DNA of 64,000 bases, from assembly GCA_006176705.1 (NCBI GenBank), contig QRFJ01000484.1, positions 310,001 to 374,000 on the forward strand, given 5' to 3'. Under the pieces are notes generated by a model, which saw only the letters and a program-made list of their open reading frames with translations, had not been told where the DNA came from and did not search any database. Both the position numbers and the translations under genes were made by a program. Source of the DNA: Cocos nucifera. Lineage: Eukaryota; Streptophyta; Magnoliopsida; Arecales; Arecaceae. Numbering within the stretch: position 1 is the first letter of the stretch; each line of letters begins with the position of its first letter. Positions 9,601-21,335 of the stretch are shown in pieces.

Positions 9601-11468
9601 ATGGTTCTAAAAATTGTTTAGATCTGATTTTAATTTTATTTTAATTAAAAATAAAGTGATTTCAGATGTCACATGAGATGTGATCAGATCTGAAATCAGA
9701 AAAAATTAAAATTAAATGATTTGGATCTAAGATTACATGAAGATATGCATGACTAGTTCTAGAATAGAATAGTTCTATAGAATAGTTTTGCATGTCTTTG
9801 ATTTAATCTGATTAAATCATATTTTAGATCTTCTTATTTACTATTTTCTGATATTATAAGTGTTATAATAACATCTGATAAACAGCAAATAAAAATTATT
9901 TAATTTTAAATATCATATGAGATATGATAGATGATGCATGTCTAGACTAGTTGTAGAATAGTTCTACATAATTGTCTAGATTAGAATTTATTTTGATTAG
10001 ATCAATTTAAATCTAATTTTTTAGATTATTATGTGATAATTTAGATCTGAAAACATGCATGATTTGATACATGAGATGTATGCAAAATATGCCATGATTA
10101 GATCTAAATTTGTATATGAGATATATGATATAGATCTATAACTGTTTTGTAGATGTTATTGAATGTTCCTGATTAAGGCGTTCCTCTTGGCCGTCCGGTC
10201 ATAAGAACGAAGAAGGGTTTAAAGGCCCTCTCTTCCCATTCGATGGGGTGTTCTTATGATGTGTAGGGGTGCTGCGTGTTCGTCCTTAATCAGAAACCCA
10301 AAACTTACTTTCTGCAAAACCCTAGATCCTGAAACCCTAGGATTTATTGTGCATATTTTGTTTATGAACCCTACTTAATTAAGAATTAAGTTTATGGAAT
10401 ATTAATTAGGTCTAAAATTGAGAATTTCAGATCTAAGACATATTCATAATACTGGGTTCGGGCTTGGGTAGCTCAATTAGGTCTAAGCGGTTGATCAAAC
10501 CGAATCAAGAGTTGGTTAGATGGGATCAACAATGCTTAAATTGACCAGCCTAATAGGATTAAGTCTGGGTCAAGATCGAGTCACGATCAAGCAAGACCTA
10601 ATTAGGCTCAGAGGTTAGAGTCTGGATTGTAGGCTAACCCAATTGGTTCTGACTCAACAATTTGGTGTCTAAGGTAAGTTTGGCACAGACGACCGACTGG
10701 TTTTTAATTGGAAGCTACTCGACCTGAATGCGTTCTTGTACGAGTTAATGGCATATTCCTTCCACCGGTCTCACTTACCTGGCCATATCTGTTGACACAG
10801 TTCTGATCTGAGGTGGTCAATAATCCGAGCTAACCCATGCCACTAGGTTAGTCATAATTGTTATGACTAAGCCAAGTCTAGTTTAATGAGACCTGAATCA
10901 ATTCTCCCTAAGAAAAGATTAAGTCTGAGGTCTTCCACCATTGTAGATGTGCGGGCCCTTCCCGGGGTTGATTGTTCTCGGCTGGATACAGTGGCTCAGT
11001 TGCACCGGGAAGACGCAACCATGTCTATTAGGCATTGGATGCTATGGGCTGGAGGATGAGTTGGGCTCAATATTCCGGATACGGTGAGAGACTCCAATTA
11101 GGAACCCAGTCTATGCAAATGGTGGGTCTGACTTAACTAAGGAGTGGATCAATATTCCGGATACGGTGAGATTCATGAATTAGAGACCAAGTTTGGGTGC
11201 ACCATGATTAGAGAATCATTGAACAAGAGTTGTTCACTCATTGGCTAACCCATCACCAATAACTGTTAGGTGAGGTGATGAGTCAGTTGGTGAGACCGCA
11301 CCACCCACTAGAAATCATTAATCGCGGAGATTTTCGCATCTCTACAGAGGGAGTGTAGGGATCCGAGAAAATAGTGGGAGCTAATTTGTTTAAAAATAAA
11401 ATCCCTAAACAAATTGGTCAAGTCAAAATTACAGTATCTAACTAGAATCTTTGACTCTCTACAGGAAA
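9601..11468 (+). other. Copia A long leader with a nested hairpin
   Basis: An AT-rich, non-coding 1.9 kb between primer site and gag. It contains a nested stem at 10169-10293, with two perfect 10-base arm pairs. A 23-base repeat occurs at 11067-11089 and 11149-11171. A stretch at about 10665-10920 is also recognisable in the leader of copia C (41640-41890). Confidence 0.65.
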
Positions 11469-12340
11469 ATGTCTGCGTCCAACCCACTTGGCACGTATCC
11501 TAGGACACACATAGACTGACTGGACCCAATTATAAAGATTGGCTCAGGAACTACAAAATTGTTTTGGGTTCAGAGAAGTTAACACATGTTTTGGACCAGG
11601 ACCCTCCCACCTTACCAGCTCGTCCATCCACTGAACAGAGAGCGTCTCTGGAAAAATGGATTGACGAAGATAATAAGGCCAGATACTTACATGTTGGGCT
11701 CGATGTCTGATGAGCTCCAGCGCCAACATGAAGATATCGGGACTGCTCGCCAAATGTTGGCTCACCTGCAGGAGATGTTTGGTGAACAGAGTCGCGCAGC
11801 CAAATATCAAGTCACGAAATGACTTTTTAAGGCTAAGATGCGTGATGGGCAGTCAGTCCAAGATCACTGTCTGACAATGATCAAGGACATGGAAGAGCTT
11901 GAGAAGCTCGGTGTGAAGTTGGACTTGGACTTGCAGAATGATATTATTCTGCAATCCTTGACTGATGCATATGGGCAATTCATCATGAATTACCACATGC
12001 ATAAACTTCAAAATTCCTTGGCCGAGTTGAATGAATATGCTGGTTACCGCTGAGCTTTCTATGAAAGGTTCTAAAGGCTCAGTTCTTGCTATGGAACGGA
12101 CTTCTTCCAAAAGAAAGTCTTATGGAAAGAAAAAGAAGTCTGTGAAAAAGCAAAAGGTAGGAAGGATCAAAGAAGAAGAAGGCAGAACCGAAGAAGAAGG
12201 TCCGATGGCAAAGGAAAGTGTTTCCATTGCAACAGCGACGGCCATTGGAAGCGGAACTGCCCTACTTACCTGGCCACCCTGAAAGAACAAGAAGGAAGGT
12301 CCTTCTGGAGGTATGCTCGTTATTGAGTCTAACCTTACGG
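11469..12340 (+). pseudogene. gag: Copia A gag, frameshifted
   Basis: Gag forms the particle that packages the element RNA. The ATG at 11469 runs into a stop at 11517. A second frame then carries the typical KDWLRNYKIVLGSEKL-like start of copia gag, shifting again near 11690, with a TGA at 11820 and another shift near 12030. The centre has the helical gag core with an LQEMFGE-like motif. The end is lysine rich and then holds an intact Cys-x2-Cys-x4-His-x4-Cys knuckle at 12219-12260. It cannot make a full product as it stands. Confidence 0.82.
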
Positions 12341-12570
12341 TTTCTTCTGCATCCAGTTGGGTGCTTGACTCTGGTTCTAGTGCTCATCTATGTGCACTTC
12401 TATGCAGGGTCTTGAGGATAGCAGGAGGCTGAGGGATGGAGACATGATCCTACGCGTCGGTAATGGAGCAAGAGTTGCTGCAGTAGCCGTGGGAACATAC
12501 CCTCTTCGATTACCATCTGGTTTAGACTTAGTTTTGAAAAGACTGTTATTATGTGCCTGCAGCTAGCAGG
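12341..12570 (+). pseudogene. pol: Copia A protease region
   Basis: An aspartic-protease start, WVLDSGSSAHLC, lies at 12358-12393 with the Asp-Ser-Gly active site intact at 12367-12375. The frame changes near 12400 and again near 12545. This domain would cut the copia polyprotein. Order and motif make the call secure; function is lost. Confidence 0.75.
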
Positions 12571-13625
12571 AATTTGATTTCTGTTTCATGCTTAGCACAA
12601 GAAGGTTATGTGATCACCTTCTTTAAGGACCATTGTAACATTCTTTATGAAAGAAATAAAATTGCAAATGGTTTCCTTATTAATGGTCTTTATCAGCTAC
12701 ATATTGATGTACCTATTTTTAACTATCGAGCAAAACGTGAATGCCAAACGACCTAGGGATAGTCCAAACGACAGATATCTATGGCACCTGAGATTAGGTC
12801 ATATAGCAGAAGATAGGATCAACAAATTGGAGAAAAATGGGCTATTGAGTCCATTGACTTTTGAGTCATATCCAACTTGTGAATCTTGTCTTCAAGGCAA
12901 AATGACTAAACTCCCTTTTGTTGGACATGGGGAGAGGGCCACAGATCTCCTTGCCCTAGTACATACTGATGTGTGCGGCCCATTTGATGTGCCGGCTAGA
13001 GGCAATTTTGTCTACTTCATTACCTTTACCGATGATCTGTCTAGGTATGGGTATGTGTATCTTATGAGACACAAGTCTGAAGCTTTTGAAAAGTTCAAAG
13101 AATTCAGACATGAAGTAGAAAAACAAACTGGAAAACCCATTAAGGTTCTTCGATCAGATCGAGGAGGTGAATACCTTAGCCGGGAATTCCTAGACTATCT
13201 TAAGGAAAAATGGCATAGTCTCTCAATGGACTCCACCAGGAACACCTCAACTCAACGGGGTTTCAGAACGGAGAAATCGGACTCTATTGGATATGGTTCG
13301 ATCCATGATGAGCTTCACAGACCTCCCTGATTTTCTTTGGGGACATTCATTATTAACTTCAATCTATCTACTGAATAGGGTTCCCTCTAAAACCGTTCCT
13401 ACCACACCGTATGAGATATGGCACGGTAAGAAACCAAGTCTGAGTCATCTCAGAATTTGGGGTTGTCCGGCTCATGTCAAAAGACAACAAGCGGACAAGT
13501 TAGAGTTTAGGTCCTTTAGAGCTCGATTCATAGGATATCCTAAAGAGTCATTAGGATACTATTTCTACATTCCAGAAGACCACAATGTGATTGTGAGTCG
13601 ACATGCCATATTTCTTGAAAAATAG
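12571..13625 (+). pseudogene. pol: Copia A integrase, two frameshifts
   Basis: Integrase inserts the element DNA into chromosomes. The pre-integrase zinc region (WHLRLGH, then CESC) is at about 12780-12900. The catalytic core follows with HTDVCGPF (first Asp) and LRSDRGGEY (second Asp). Shifts near 13210 and 13270 break the frame around where the catalytic Glu should be. The C-terminal part reopens at 13287-13625 and contains GKKPSLSHLRIWGCPAHV, a well-known copia integrase stretch. Confidence 0.85.
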
Positions 13626-13703
13626 TTTATTCAAGATAGTGGCATTGGAAAGCAGATTAAGCTTGATGAGAAAGTCTCACAAGCAGAACGAGCTAAGGAC
13701 CAA

Positions 13704-14993
13704 GTGGAACCAAATCAGGTTGAGCCAATAAGAACACTACCTCCTCCACCTCGTAGATCGGAAAGAGTTTCCCGTCCCCCTGAAAGATACTTAGGTATTA
13801 TTTCAGAGGATGTAGAGGAAATGTTCCTCATAGGTAATGGTGCTCATGGTGATGATCCCAAAACCTACAACGAGGCGATATCAGATATCGACTCCGAGAA
13901 ATGGCTTGAGGCAATGAAGTCAGAGAATTGACTCGATGCACTCAAACCAAGTCTGGACCTTGGTAGATCCACCAGAAGGTATAGTACCTATTGGGTGTAA
14001 ATGGATCTTCAAGAGAAAGATTGGTGCAGATGGGAATGTGGAGACATTCAAGGCTAGACTAGGTGGCAAAAGGTTATAGTCAACGTGAAGGCATTGACTA
14101 TCAGGATACCTTTTCCCCAGTAGGCTATGCTAAAATCCATCCGCACATTGCTTGCTGTTGCAGCCTATTTCGATTATGAAATATGGCAAATGGACGTGAA
14201 AACGGCATTCCTAAATGGATATCTTGAGGAAGATATCTATATGGAACAGCCGCTAGGTTTCACATCCAGTGATACTGATCACAAGGTTTGCAAGCTGCAA
14301 AGGTCCATATATGGACTTAAGCAAGCATCTCGGAGCTGGAACACTCGTTTCAATGATGTGATCAAAAAGTTTGGTTTCATCAAAAATGAAGAGGAACCAT
14401 GTGTTTTCAAAAGGGTCAGTGGGAGCGCTGTTGTCTTCCTCGTATTGTACGTGGATGACATCCTCCTTATTGGGAATGATATTCCCATGTTGACATCAGT
14501 CAAGATGTGGTTGTCCAAGGAATTCTCCATGAAAGACCTAGGTGAAGCATCCTTTATTCTAGGAATTAAGGTCTATAGGGATAGACCGAATAGGATGCTA
14601 GGACTTTCACAGAAGATGTACATAGAGGAAGTACTAAAGAGGTTTAGTATGGAAAACTCTAAGAGGGGATTAATACCCTTCAGACATGGTATTCATCTTT
14701 CCAAGAAGATGTGCCCCAGCACACCTGAGGAAATAGAACGCATGAGCAAGATCCCTTATGCTTCTGCAATAGGGAGCCTCATGTATGCCATGCTATGTAC
14801 ACGACCTGATATAGCCCATGCTGTGAGTGTCACAAGCAGATATCAGTCAAATCCAGGTGAAGAACACTGGACTTCTGTGAAATGTATCCTTAAGTACTTG
14901 AGAAGAACTAAGGATATGATGTTGGTCTTTGGTAATGGAGAACTCCAAGTCCAGGGATACACAGACTCGGACTTTCATGTCCGATATAGATGA
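13704..14993 (+). pseudogene. pol: Copia A reverse transcriptase
   Basis: The RVT_2-type polymerase begins with a proline-rich linker and an EAMKSE-type helix (13704-13931). A stop at 13929 and a shift near 14070 break it. A 288-codon frame at 14127-14993 then carries QMDVKTAFLNG (first catalytic Asp) and YVDD at 14448-14459, both intact, then the thumb with SKIPYASAIGSLMYAM. This is the best-kept domain in copia A. Confidence 0.88.
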
Positions 14994-15280
14994 TCGAAAG
15001 TCGACATCTGGCAGTCTGTTTGTGTGCTGGAAGAGTTCCAAGCAAACTGTGATAGCAGATTCCACCATGGAAGCAGAATATATAGCTGCATCAGAGGCTG
15101 CATTCTGGTACAAGAAGTTTGCGATTACCATCAGATGCCAGAAAGGTTTGCTACGTTGAGGTCAAGAGAGTCAACTCCACAGATAATGTGGCAGACCCAC
15201 TTACAAAGCCGTTGGGCCAGCAGAAGATCGAAGCCCACCTTGAGAAGATGGGACTTAGACTTGTAGCCAATTGGCTTTAG
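14994..15280 (+). pseudogene. pol: Copia A RNase H end
   Basis: GYTDSDF, just upstream at about 14950, and STMEAEYIAASEA, near 15061-15100, are the first Asp and the Glu motifs of the copia RNase H. The frame changes near 14985 and 15120. This domain would remove the RNA strand after reverse transcription. It ends a few bases before the polypurine tract. Confidence 0.78.
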
Positions 15281-15294
15281 GACAAGTGGGAGAT
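15281..15294 (+). other. Copia A polypurine tract
   Basis: GACAAGTGGGAGAT directly abuts the 3' LTR and has the standard plant copia form. Confidence 0.85.
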
Positions 15295-17598
15295 TGTTAG
15301 ATATATGTGCCCTAGAAGCCAGAATTGGCTGACACTTGTAATACACTTCTAGGGGCAAAATTATAATTTTGACTATAATTAATAAAATGGGTTATTTTCT
15401 ATCACATATGTGTATTTAGTGTCTGTGATACATCCTTTGAGTTAATGGTAATGATAATTCATATTTTCAAGAGTTGAAAATTTAAGACATGAATAATCAT
15501 TATTAACTCATAAAAGCTCCCGACCATAGGATCATCACGAGGATGGTGATTGATCCGGAAGGTTGGTGTACGAATCGCTTCTCTTTAGTAGATGAGTCTT
15601 GAGTCTACGGTGTGGAGACACCGGAGCGAGAGTACAGGTACTCGTTAGAGAACGAGGGCACTGAGCGTGACCACCTCGAGTAGTCATTAGGGAAGTCTAC
15701 CTTCTCGTCAATGACTGACTCGATGCTGCAGTAGTGTGTCTGGTTCTTTGACCTGAGATGCATCGGCAGTTCACCTTGAGGGTGTTATAGTTTGACTACA
15801 CCATTACTCGGTCTCCTAGCCATATGGAACCCTGAGGTGTATGTTGGCTATAGACATGTTCATTGTAGGAACTGGATTGCATCAAGATGGGAATCTATCT
15901 ACCTCGGTGGTAGAGGAGCAGCCCTATGATGATCATGAGAATCAAGTCCAGAAGCCCATGGCCATGGCAGAGTGAAATAATAGAAAGAGTTTCTATTTAG
16001 ATTTTCACATTGGACTCGAATCGAATGATTACATCATATGACAGAGACTAGGGTTTGACGAGTTCACCTTAACCCTAATCTGATCGGGGCTCAAGATAGA
16101 AGAACTTAATCACACAGGTAGCTGCACCAAGAGGTTCGCATTCAGCTCTGATGGGTTGCCACCATATACTGCTAGGTGTCACTGGTGGATTTTGGGAGCA
16201 ATTAGAATGATTTAGATGATCGATCATTCTAGCTGTTCGAATCAGAAGAGTTCTGATCCATCGAAAGGAGTTTCGATGATGTCGATGATAGAGATCATGA
16301 CATATCCCATTACCATACAGAACTGAACCTAACTGGGTCACACAAACAAGGGTTTGAATCTGGTGATCATCAATTGAACTGATCTAGTTCAATTGATCTG
16401 AATGAGATTCAATTAGGTTCAAGGAAATCGTGCTAGCACTCGATTGAACCTAACGTTCTTCTTTTACTATCATAAATAAGTTGTCCTGACTGAGCCAAAG
16501 GAGTTTGTGCTCAATCAGAGGCCTTCATATGGTCTGACTGGAGGTTGTCCAAGTCAGAATAAGGTTGTCTTATTTGTAAGACATTACCTGCCATTTTTGG
16601 TCACCTGCCATTTCTTGTTCTTTGACTTTGGTCAAAAGTCTACCTTTGACTGGTCAAACGTTGACCATTGACCCTTTGACTTTTGACCACATGTCATGCA
16701 CCTATTGGAGAGCTGGTGGGGGCCTGTCCCCCTGCCAGAACCTGGCAAGGAGAAGGGCGCACGCCAAGGGTGGCGTGAGCCCAAGTAGGAGGCGCCTAGG
16801 AGTCCTTGTTGGACAAGGACTCCATCTCCCTTTTTGGATTCCAATTAGAGTTCTTCTAAGAATCCAGTTTGACTGGTCTTAGGCACCCTCTAAGGAGGAA
16901 TCCAGGGGACTCTATTCCCACCAATCAGATTTAGATCTGATTTCACAAAGGGTTGTGATTGGTTGGGAGGAAGAGGAGTTGGATCACAAGCTTAGTCTAT
17001 AAATAAGACCCTGCGCCCAACTCAATAATAATCAAAGAAATGAATCAAGAAGAATTTTCCCACGCCCCAAGGCTGCCTCTCTCCCTCTTTTCTCCATGCC
17101 ATAACTCTCTTCTCCCCTTGCTCTCCACGTCCAAAAGTGTTTTGGACTTTGGTTGGTGCGATTCAGATCAAAGAAAAGGCGATCAAAAGCAAGAAGGCTG
17201 CGCTGCTGCAAAAGGACGACTGCAGATCTTCAAAAGGAGTTTTGAAGATCCTCCAGATCAGATCCAGATCTGATTTTTGGAGGTGTGATAGAGAAGAAGA
17301 GGATCTCCAGATCCAACCCGAGTGGATACCGGTAGAGGCCAGGCGCTTGCGTGGCTAGATCCAGAACCTTCCGCTGCAAACAGGATCATCAACAGGGTAA
17401 TAGGATTACCCAAATCAGGTAAATTAAATTTGATTTAATTTATCTTATTTTATTTTATTTATTAAAATAATAAGAATCAGATCTGAAACATATCAAGATC
17501 TGATTGAGATCAAGAGAAAAAAAAAAATTTTTGAAATATATCTCTTGATCTGATCAGATCTGAACGAACCTGGACCGGGAAATCAGGATTTCCCTTCA
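15295..17598 (+). repeat. Copia A 3' LTR
   Basis: 2304 bases, TGTTAG..TTCA, aligning with 7276-9585 throughout. It has the W-box cluster at 16622-16688 and TATAAATA at 16998. Several indels near the promoter differ from the 5' LTR (compare 8960-9050 with 16960-17060). Confidence 0.92.
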
Positions 17599-18320
17599 TT
17601 GGACTTGTTAGCTAGAACCCTTACTACGCAATCCAGTCCTTTTTGGGACTGCCCAAGATTGTTGATCCTTCCCCGAATTCTTGACTCCTTGGATCGCCTC
17701 CTTTTCTTTCCTGTGCTTCTTTGAAACCATAAGACTCTTATGGAAGACCTCCCTCTTTATCATTCATTTCCGCTGCTCGTTGGATCTGAGCACTGATACG
17801 ATCTCCTCGTACACCAGTGTCACCTTACCATACAGCAAACTTGTCACCAACGGATCAAAGCTCTTGGATAGCGAACACAACAATAATAGACTCTTGTCCT
17901 CCTCTTCTAAATCCATTCCTATATTGAGCAAGTCCATGCTCATCCGATCGAATCACTGAATATGCCCCACAACATCCTCGCTCTCCTGCATCCGAAGGCT
18001 ATATAGTTGCTTCTTCAGCATCAACTTGTTGCACATGTTCTTCTCCATGTGCAACTACTGTAATTTCGACCATAATCCCTTGGGTGTTCTCTTTTCCAAC
18101 ATACCATATAAAATCTCATATGTCAAACAAGCCCTAATCATGGTACATGCCTTTTTCTCTAAGGACACCCACTCCTTGTCTATCATCTCCCCTGATCTAT
18201 CCTCCAAGGCCAAATCTAGCCTCATTTGAACTAGCAGATCCTCCACCCTTACCATCCACATCGTGAAACTTTTTTTTCATCAAACTTCTCCAATCCTACC
18301 TTCAACCTGCTGTTCTCCAT
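17599..18320 (-). pseudogene. gag: Copia B gag, broken
   Basis: The minus-strand ATG at 18320 opens a copia gag with an FDEKK-type start and a frameshift in an A-run near 18265. A 68-codon frame (18261-18055) covers the VEDLLVQMRLDLALE core. Further downstream an SLPKSFDPLV-like stretch is recognisable before the sequence is cut at 17598 by copia A. The protein would have formed the virus-like particle. All of B's protease and most or all of pol are missing from the window. Confidence 0.72.
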
Positions 18321-18501
18321 GATTAATCCAAATCAAATAATAGCAAATAGGTAGATCTGAGAAATACCTTGACTAGGGATGGTGGACAATAGCCCTATGA
18401 TCTCTCTCTTCCTCATGAAGCCTGGAGAAAGCTTTTTGATCTGAATTTCGTTGTTGATCTCTGCTGAAAATCAATCTTCTTCCTCCTCCATGCTCAACCT
18501 T

Positions 18502-18513
18502 GCTCTGATACCA
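18502..18513 (-). other. Copia B primer binding site
   Basis: On the minus strand TGGTATCAGAGC lies two bases inside the 5' LTR, complementary to initiator methionine tRNA. Confidence 0.85.
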
Positions 18514-18515
18514 AT

Positions 18516-19344
18516 TATTATTCCTACGACTGCTTGGAGCCACAGCCATAGATCCGATCTCTTGCATGAACTTGGGTGTTAATCCAGCAAACTGAAGAAG
18601 ATCTAAGAAAGATGAGAGAAGCTAGGATTTTGATGTTGGAACTAGAGAGAAGAGAGAAGAGAGTTAGAGAGAGAAGCTCAATTGTATTACAACCTTATTG
18701 TAAAAGTTACAATATCTAGGTTTATATACCCTAGAGTTTCCACATGAATCCTTATAAATTTCAGCTCAAAAACTTTCCTAGGCTAACCCAACTCATACAT
18801 GAATTAGCCCCCTTAAGATCTCTTGAACTAGACCTTAAGAATCCTATAATCAACCCAGACCCTAGCCCAAAACAGACCCTCATGTAACTCTACCCGTGCA
18901 CTGAGCCGGCTAAGTTCCACTAGATCGGCTCAATATTGGCTCAGTCTGAAACTGAGTCGGCCCAGTCTGAAACTGAGCCGGCCCAGTCCTGTGCCATGCC
19001 AGTAGTTTCGTACGTGTAGCTTTCTATTTTGCCTATGCTCTGAGACTTAGTCGACCCAGTTTTGGACTGAGCCGACTAACTTGCAGAAATTTTTTTTTCT
19101 GCAGCCTTCAAGCTCCGACTTTGGTTCCTTGGTCCACCTTATATTCTAGATCTTCGAAGCACCAACCAAGTCCTTTGAGGCCCTCAATACCTGAACCTCA
19201 AGCCCGTGAAGAGCTACATGTCGCCTCCATCCTAGGATAACTTCTGTCCTAGTCCTAGGACCACACCTATCCTAGCCTCCTCGGAGCCCTTACCTTAGCT
19301 CCACCTGTGGCCTCCCAAGGCTTGGGAGCACCACACCACCTACA
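18516..19344 (-). repeat. Copia B 5' LTR
   Basis: An 829-base partner of 5953-6771. Its left terminal dinucleotide reads TA where the partner has TG, a single G-to-A change. A TATA-like TTTATATA is at 18721-18728. Confidence 0.85.
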
Positions 19345-20019
19345 AAATTTATGTCACAACCAAAGAATAAGACTTACTCCTTGATATTATTGATAAAATT
19401 CAAGAACTCGAACTTCAAAGACAATACTTAACCAAACTAAAAAACTCTTTGATTGAGGACAACAAGGAGAAAGAAACTCAAACTTACAGCTTGAACAATA
19501 TCCTAAAAAGGTTTGAATTCAAAGACACAAAAGAGATTACTATCCAAGATCTTCAAAAGAAAATCAATGAGCTCAAAAGAAAAATATCACAAATAAAGAC
19601 CAAACTTAAAAATCTCAAACCAATCAACCCCATCAGAGAAATTGATGATCTTGAAATCTCGACTTATGTTGAAGTCCTATCCCAATTATAAATCTAAAAA
19701 TGGATAGTTAAAATAACTATGTTAGTAGAAGACTTCAAATTAGAAATCATTGCCTTAATAGATTCAGCTGCAGACTCAAATTGTATCCAAGAAGGCCTAA
19801 TACCTACCAAACTATTCGAAAAAATCAAAGAGAAACTGACCACTGTAAGTGGATCAAAATTAAAAATTAATTACAAACTTACCAATGCATTAGTGTGCAA
19901 TAATAATGTCTGTATGAAGACCCTCTTCATACTAGTCAAAAATCTAAACTAATTAGTCATCCTAGGAACATCCTTCCTAAATATGATTAAATCCTTTTAT
20001 GTGAACGAGAAAGGATCTA
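19345..20019 (+). pseudogene. P-d coiled coil and aspartic protease
   Basis: This resumes the gene cut at 5952. A lysine/glutamate-rich helical stretch (19449-19691) shows heptad-like spacing and is probably a coiled coil. The protease follows, with a DSAADSN-type active site near 19762 and an open frame from 19719 to 19952. The ILGTPF-like flap partner is altered. The sequence then jumps at about 20012, in the middle of the protease C-terminal part, into ORF X, so all of RT and RNase H is deleted in this copy. Confidence 0.7.
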
Positions 20020-20364
20020 ATGGCCCCTAAAATACAAATGTCTTCTCAAAATTTAACAAATAGATTTGCAGCACTCTTCCTAATACTAGAAGAACTAGAA
20101 ATAATCCTTCAAGAAAAGCAGTACTTACAACTGCAGAAAGAAGACTCAACCTTTGGAAATCAGTCCAAAAAGAATTACAATAAAAAATCCAAAACCTAAT
20201 CCTGAATAAACAGCCCCACCTCAGGAGGACAAAGAATTGCTTAGAACCCTGTCAAGATATCTTATCATTGAATGGTGTTCCTATCCAAAACTTTCAATAC
20301 CCAATATAAATAAGAGCAACAACTATACGAAAGCAAGGGCTCTGTATAAAGGACTTGTTAGAGT
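20020..20364 (+). pseudogene. ORF X N-terminal fragment of P-d
   Basis: The ATG at 20020 matches the ORF X start at 1024. This copy lacks the TGA seen there but shifts frame near 20125. The second frame (20237-20364) carries the KLSIPNIN block and ends at the P-d/P-e junction near 20365-20394. Comparing copies confirms that ORF X starts M-A-(H/P)-K. Confidence 0.6.
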
Positions 20365-20394
20365 TAAGGAATCTGTGAACTTTAGGGATCTCAA

Positions 20395-21335
20395 AATGAA
20401 GAACAGCATACTTATTTATAAAAGCATTAGGTGAAGAACACCATTCTTCGAAAGATCACATCTTTTTACAAAAGCATTTAAACACACAAAAAGAAGTTTG
20501 ATACAAGAGGATTTGAAAAGAAGAAAGGAACTTGAGGAAAGAGAGGTGGCTAGAAGTAGTAGATGCTAGCTCTCTTACTTTCAGCCAATTTTTTTTCAAT
20601 ACTTTTCGATGTCTTGAGCTAAGGTCTTCATCTTCTTTTATAGGCATTTGCGGATTTGAACTTGACTAAAGTCCAGGGGGACATCTTTTGAGTCATCATC
20701 CTTGAGATTCCATCAGTTGGAGAAAACCAAGGGTGAAAACTATGGACGTTGCTGGGTTTTGGGAAAATCAGGGCCAAAAACTATGGGTGTTGCTGGTAGG
20801 AGGGCTTCTGAGGGCATCTCTTGATGCTTTTGATGACTTTGTCTTTTTGTATCTTTGAGTTATCCTTGTGTCCTTAATGTCGGAAAATCATGGGTAGAAA
20901 CCATGGGATCCCCTTGTTTTGGTGAAACCATGGATAGAAAATCATGGGCTTGATGGTTGCCTTTGATGGAGATGGATTGGACTATGATTAGACTTGTTGG
21001 TCATGGTCATATGTCTGCTAATGGATCGAGAAAGTCCATTGGAAGGCTGGGTGACATGGATTGGTCTATTCTGCTTGAATCTATTGCTGAGCTTGAATTT
21101 GTTGAGGAGGATGAAGAAGCACTGATTTGGTAGGCCTCAAGTCTTCTTCTAAAATCTTCGTTGGTGTTGTAAGTGTTTGATGTAGATGGACTTGGGCTTG
21201 GATTTCTTGGAGAAGTGGATCTTCTGCAGCCAATGGATCTTCTTCTGTATGCTTTAGTGAGGCTGGCAGATCTTCTTCTGTGTATTATGGTGAAGCCTGG
21301 TGGGATTGTCGGAATTGTGATATATCCTTAGGGGC
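20395..21335 (-). pseudogene. P-e ORF Y fragment, promoter and leader
   Basis: On the minus strand 21330-20990 is the C-terminal half of ORF Y (the basic HRRR-type block, then a serine-rich end) without its His-rich start. Next come a CCATGG-type cluster (20955-20720), TATAAAAG (20642-20635) and a leader down to 20395. ORF X and the first half of Y are missing: the polypurine tract joins Y directly at about 21335. Confidence 0.6.

Larger units (their letters stand above)
7276..17598 (+). mobile_element. Copia A, LTR retrotransposon with 2.3 kb LTRs
   Basis: The LTRs at 7276-9585 and 15295-17598 are very alike and run TGTTAG..TTCA. A primer site (TGGTATCAGAGCC, 9588-9600) follows the first and a polypurine tract (AAGTGGGAGAT) precedes the second. 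Between them lie, in copia order, gag, protease, integrase, reverse transcriptase and RNase H, all with frameshifts. The flanking five bases differ (GGATG against TTGGA), unlike every other element here with both edges visible. It is inserted in copia B. Confidence 0.93.
5953..19344 (-). mobile_element. Copia B, nested host element on the minus strand
   Basis: Two related LTRs (5953-6771 and 18516-19344) are flanked by the duplication AAATT at 5948-5952 and 19345-19349. A polypurine tract sits inside the left LTR (6772-6782, read on minus) and an initiator-Met primer site inside the right LTR (18502-18513). Only about 1.4 kb of its own interior remains: gag on the right and an unrecognised piece on the left. 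Copia A occupies 7276-17598 between them. Confidence 0.88.

Noticed and set aside
11544..12110. Minus-strand frames within copia A gag
   Set aside because: Antisense shadows of recognised gag sequence.
17681..18229. Plus-strand frames between copia A and the copia B LTR
   Set aside because: Antisense to the copia B gag.
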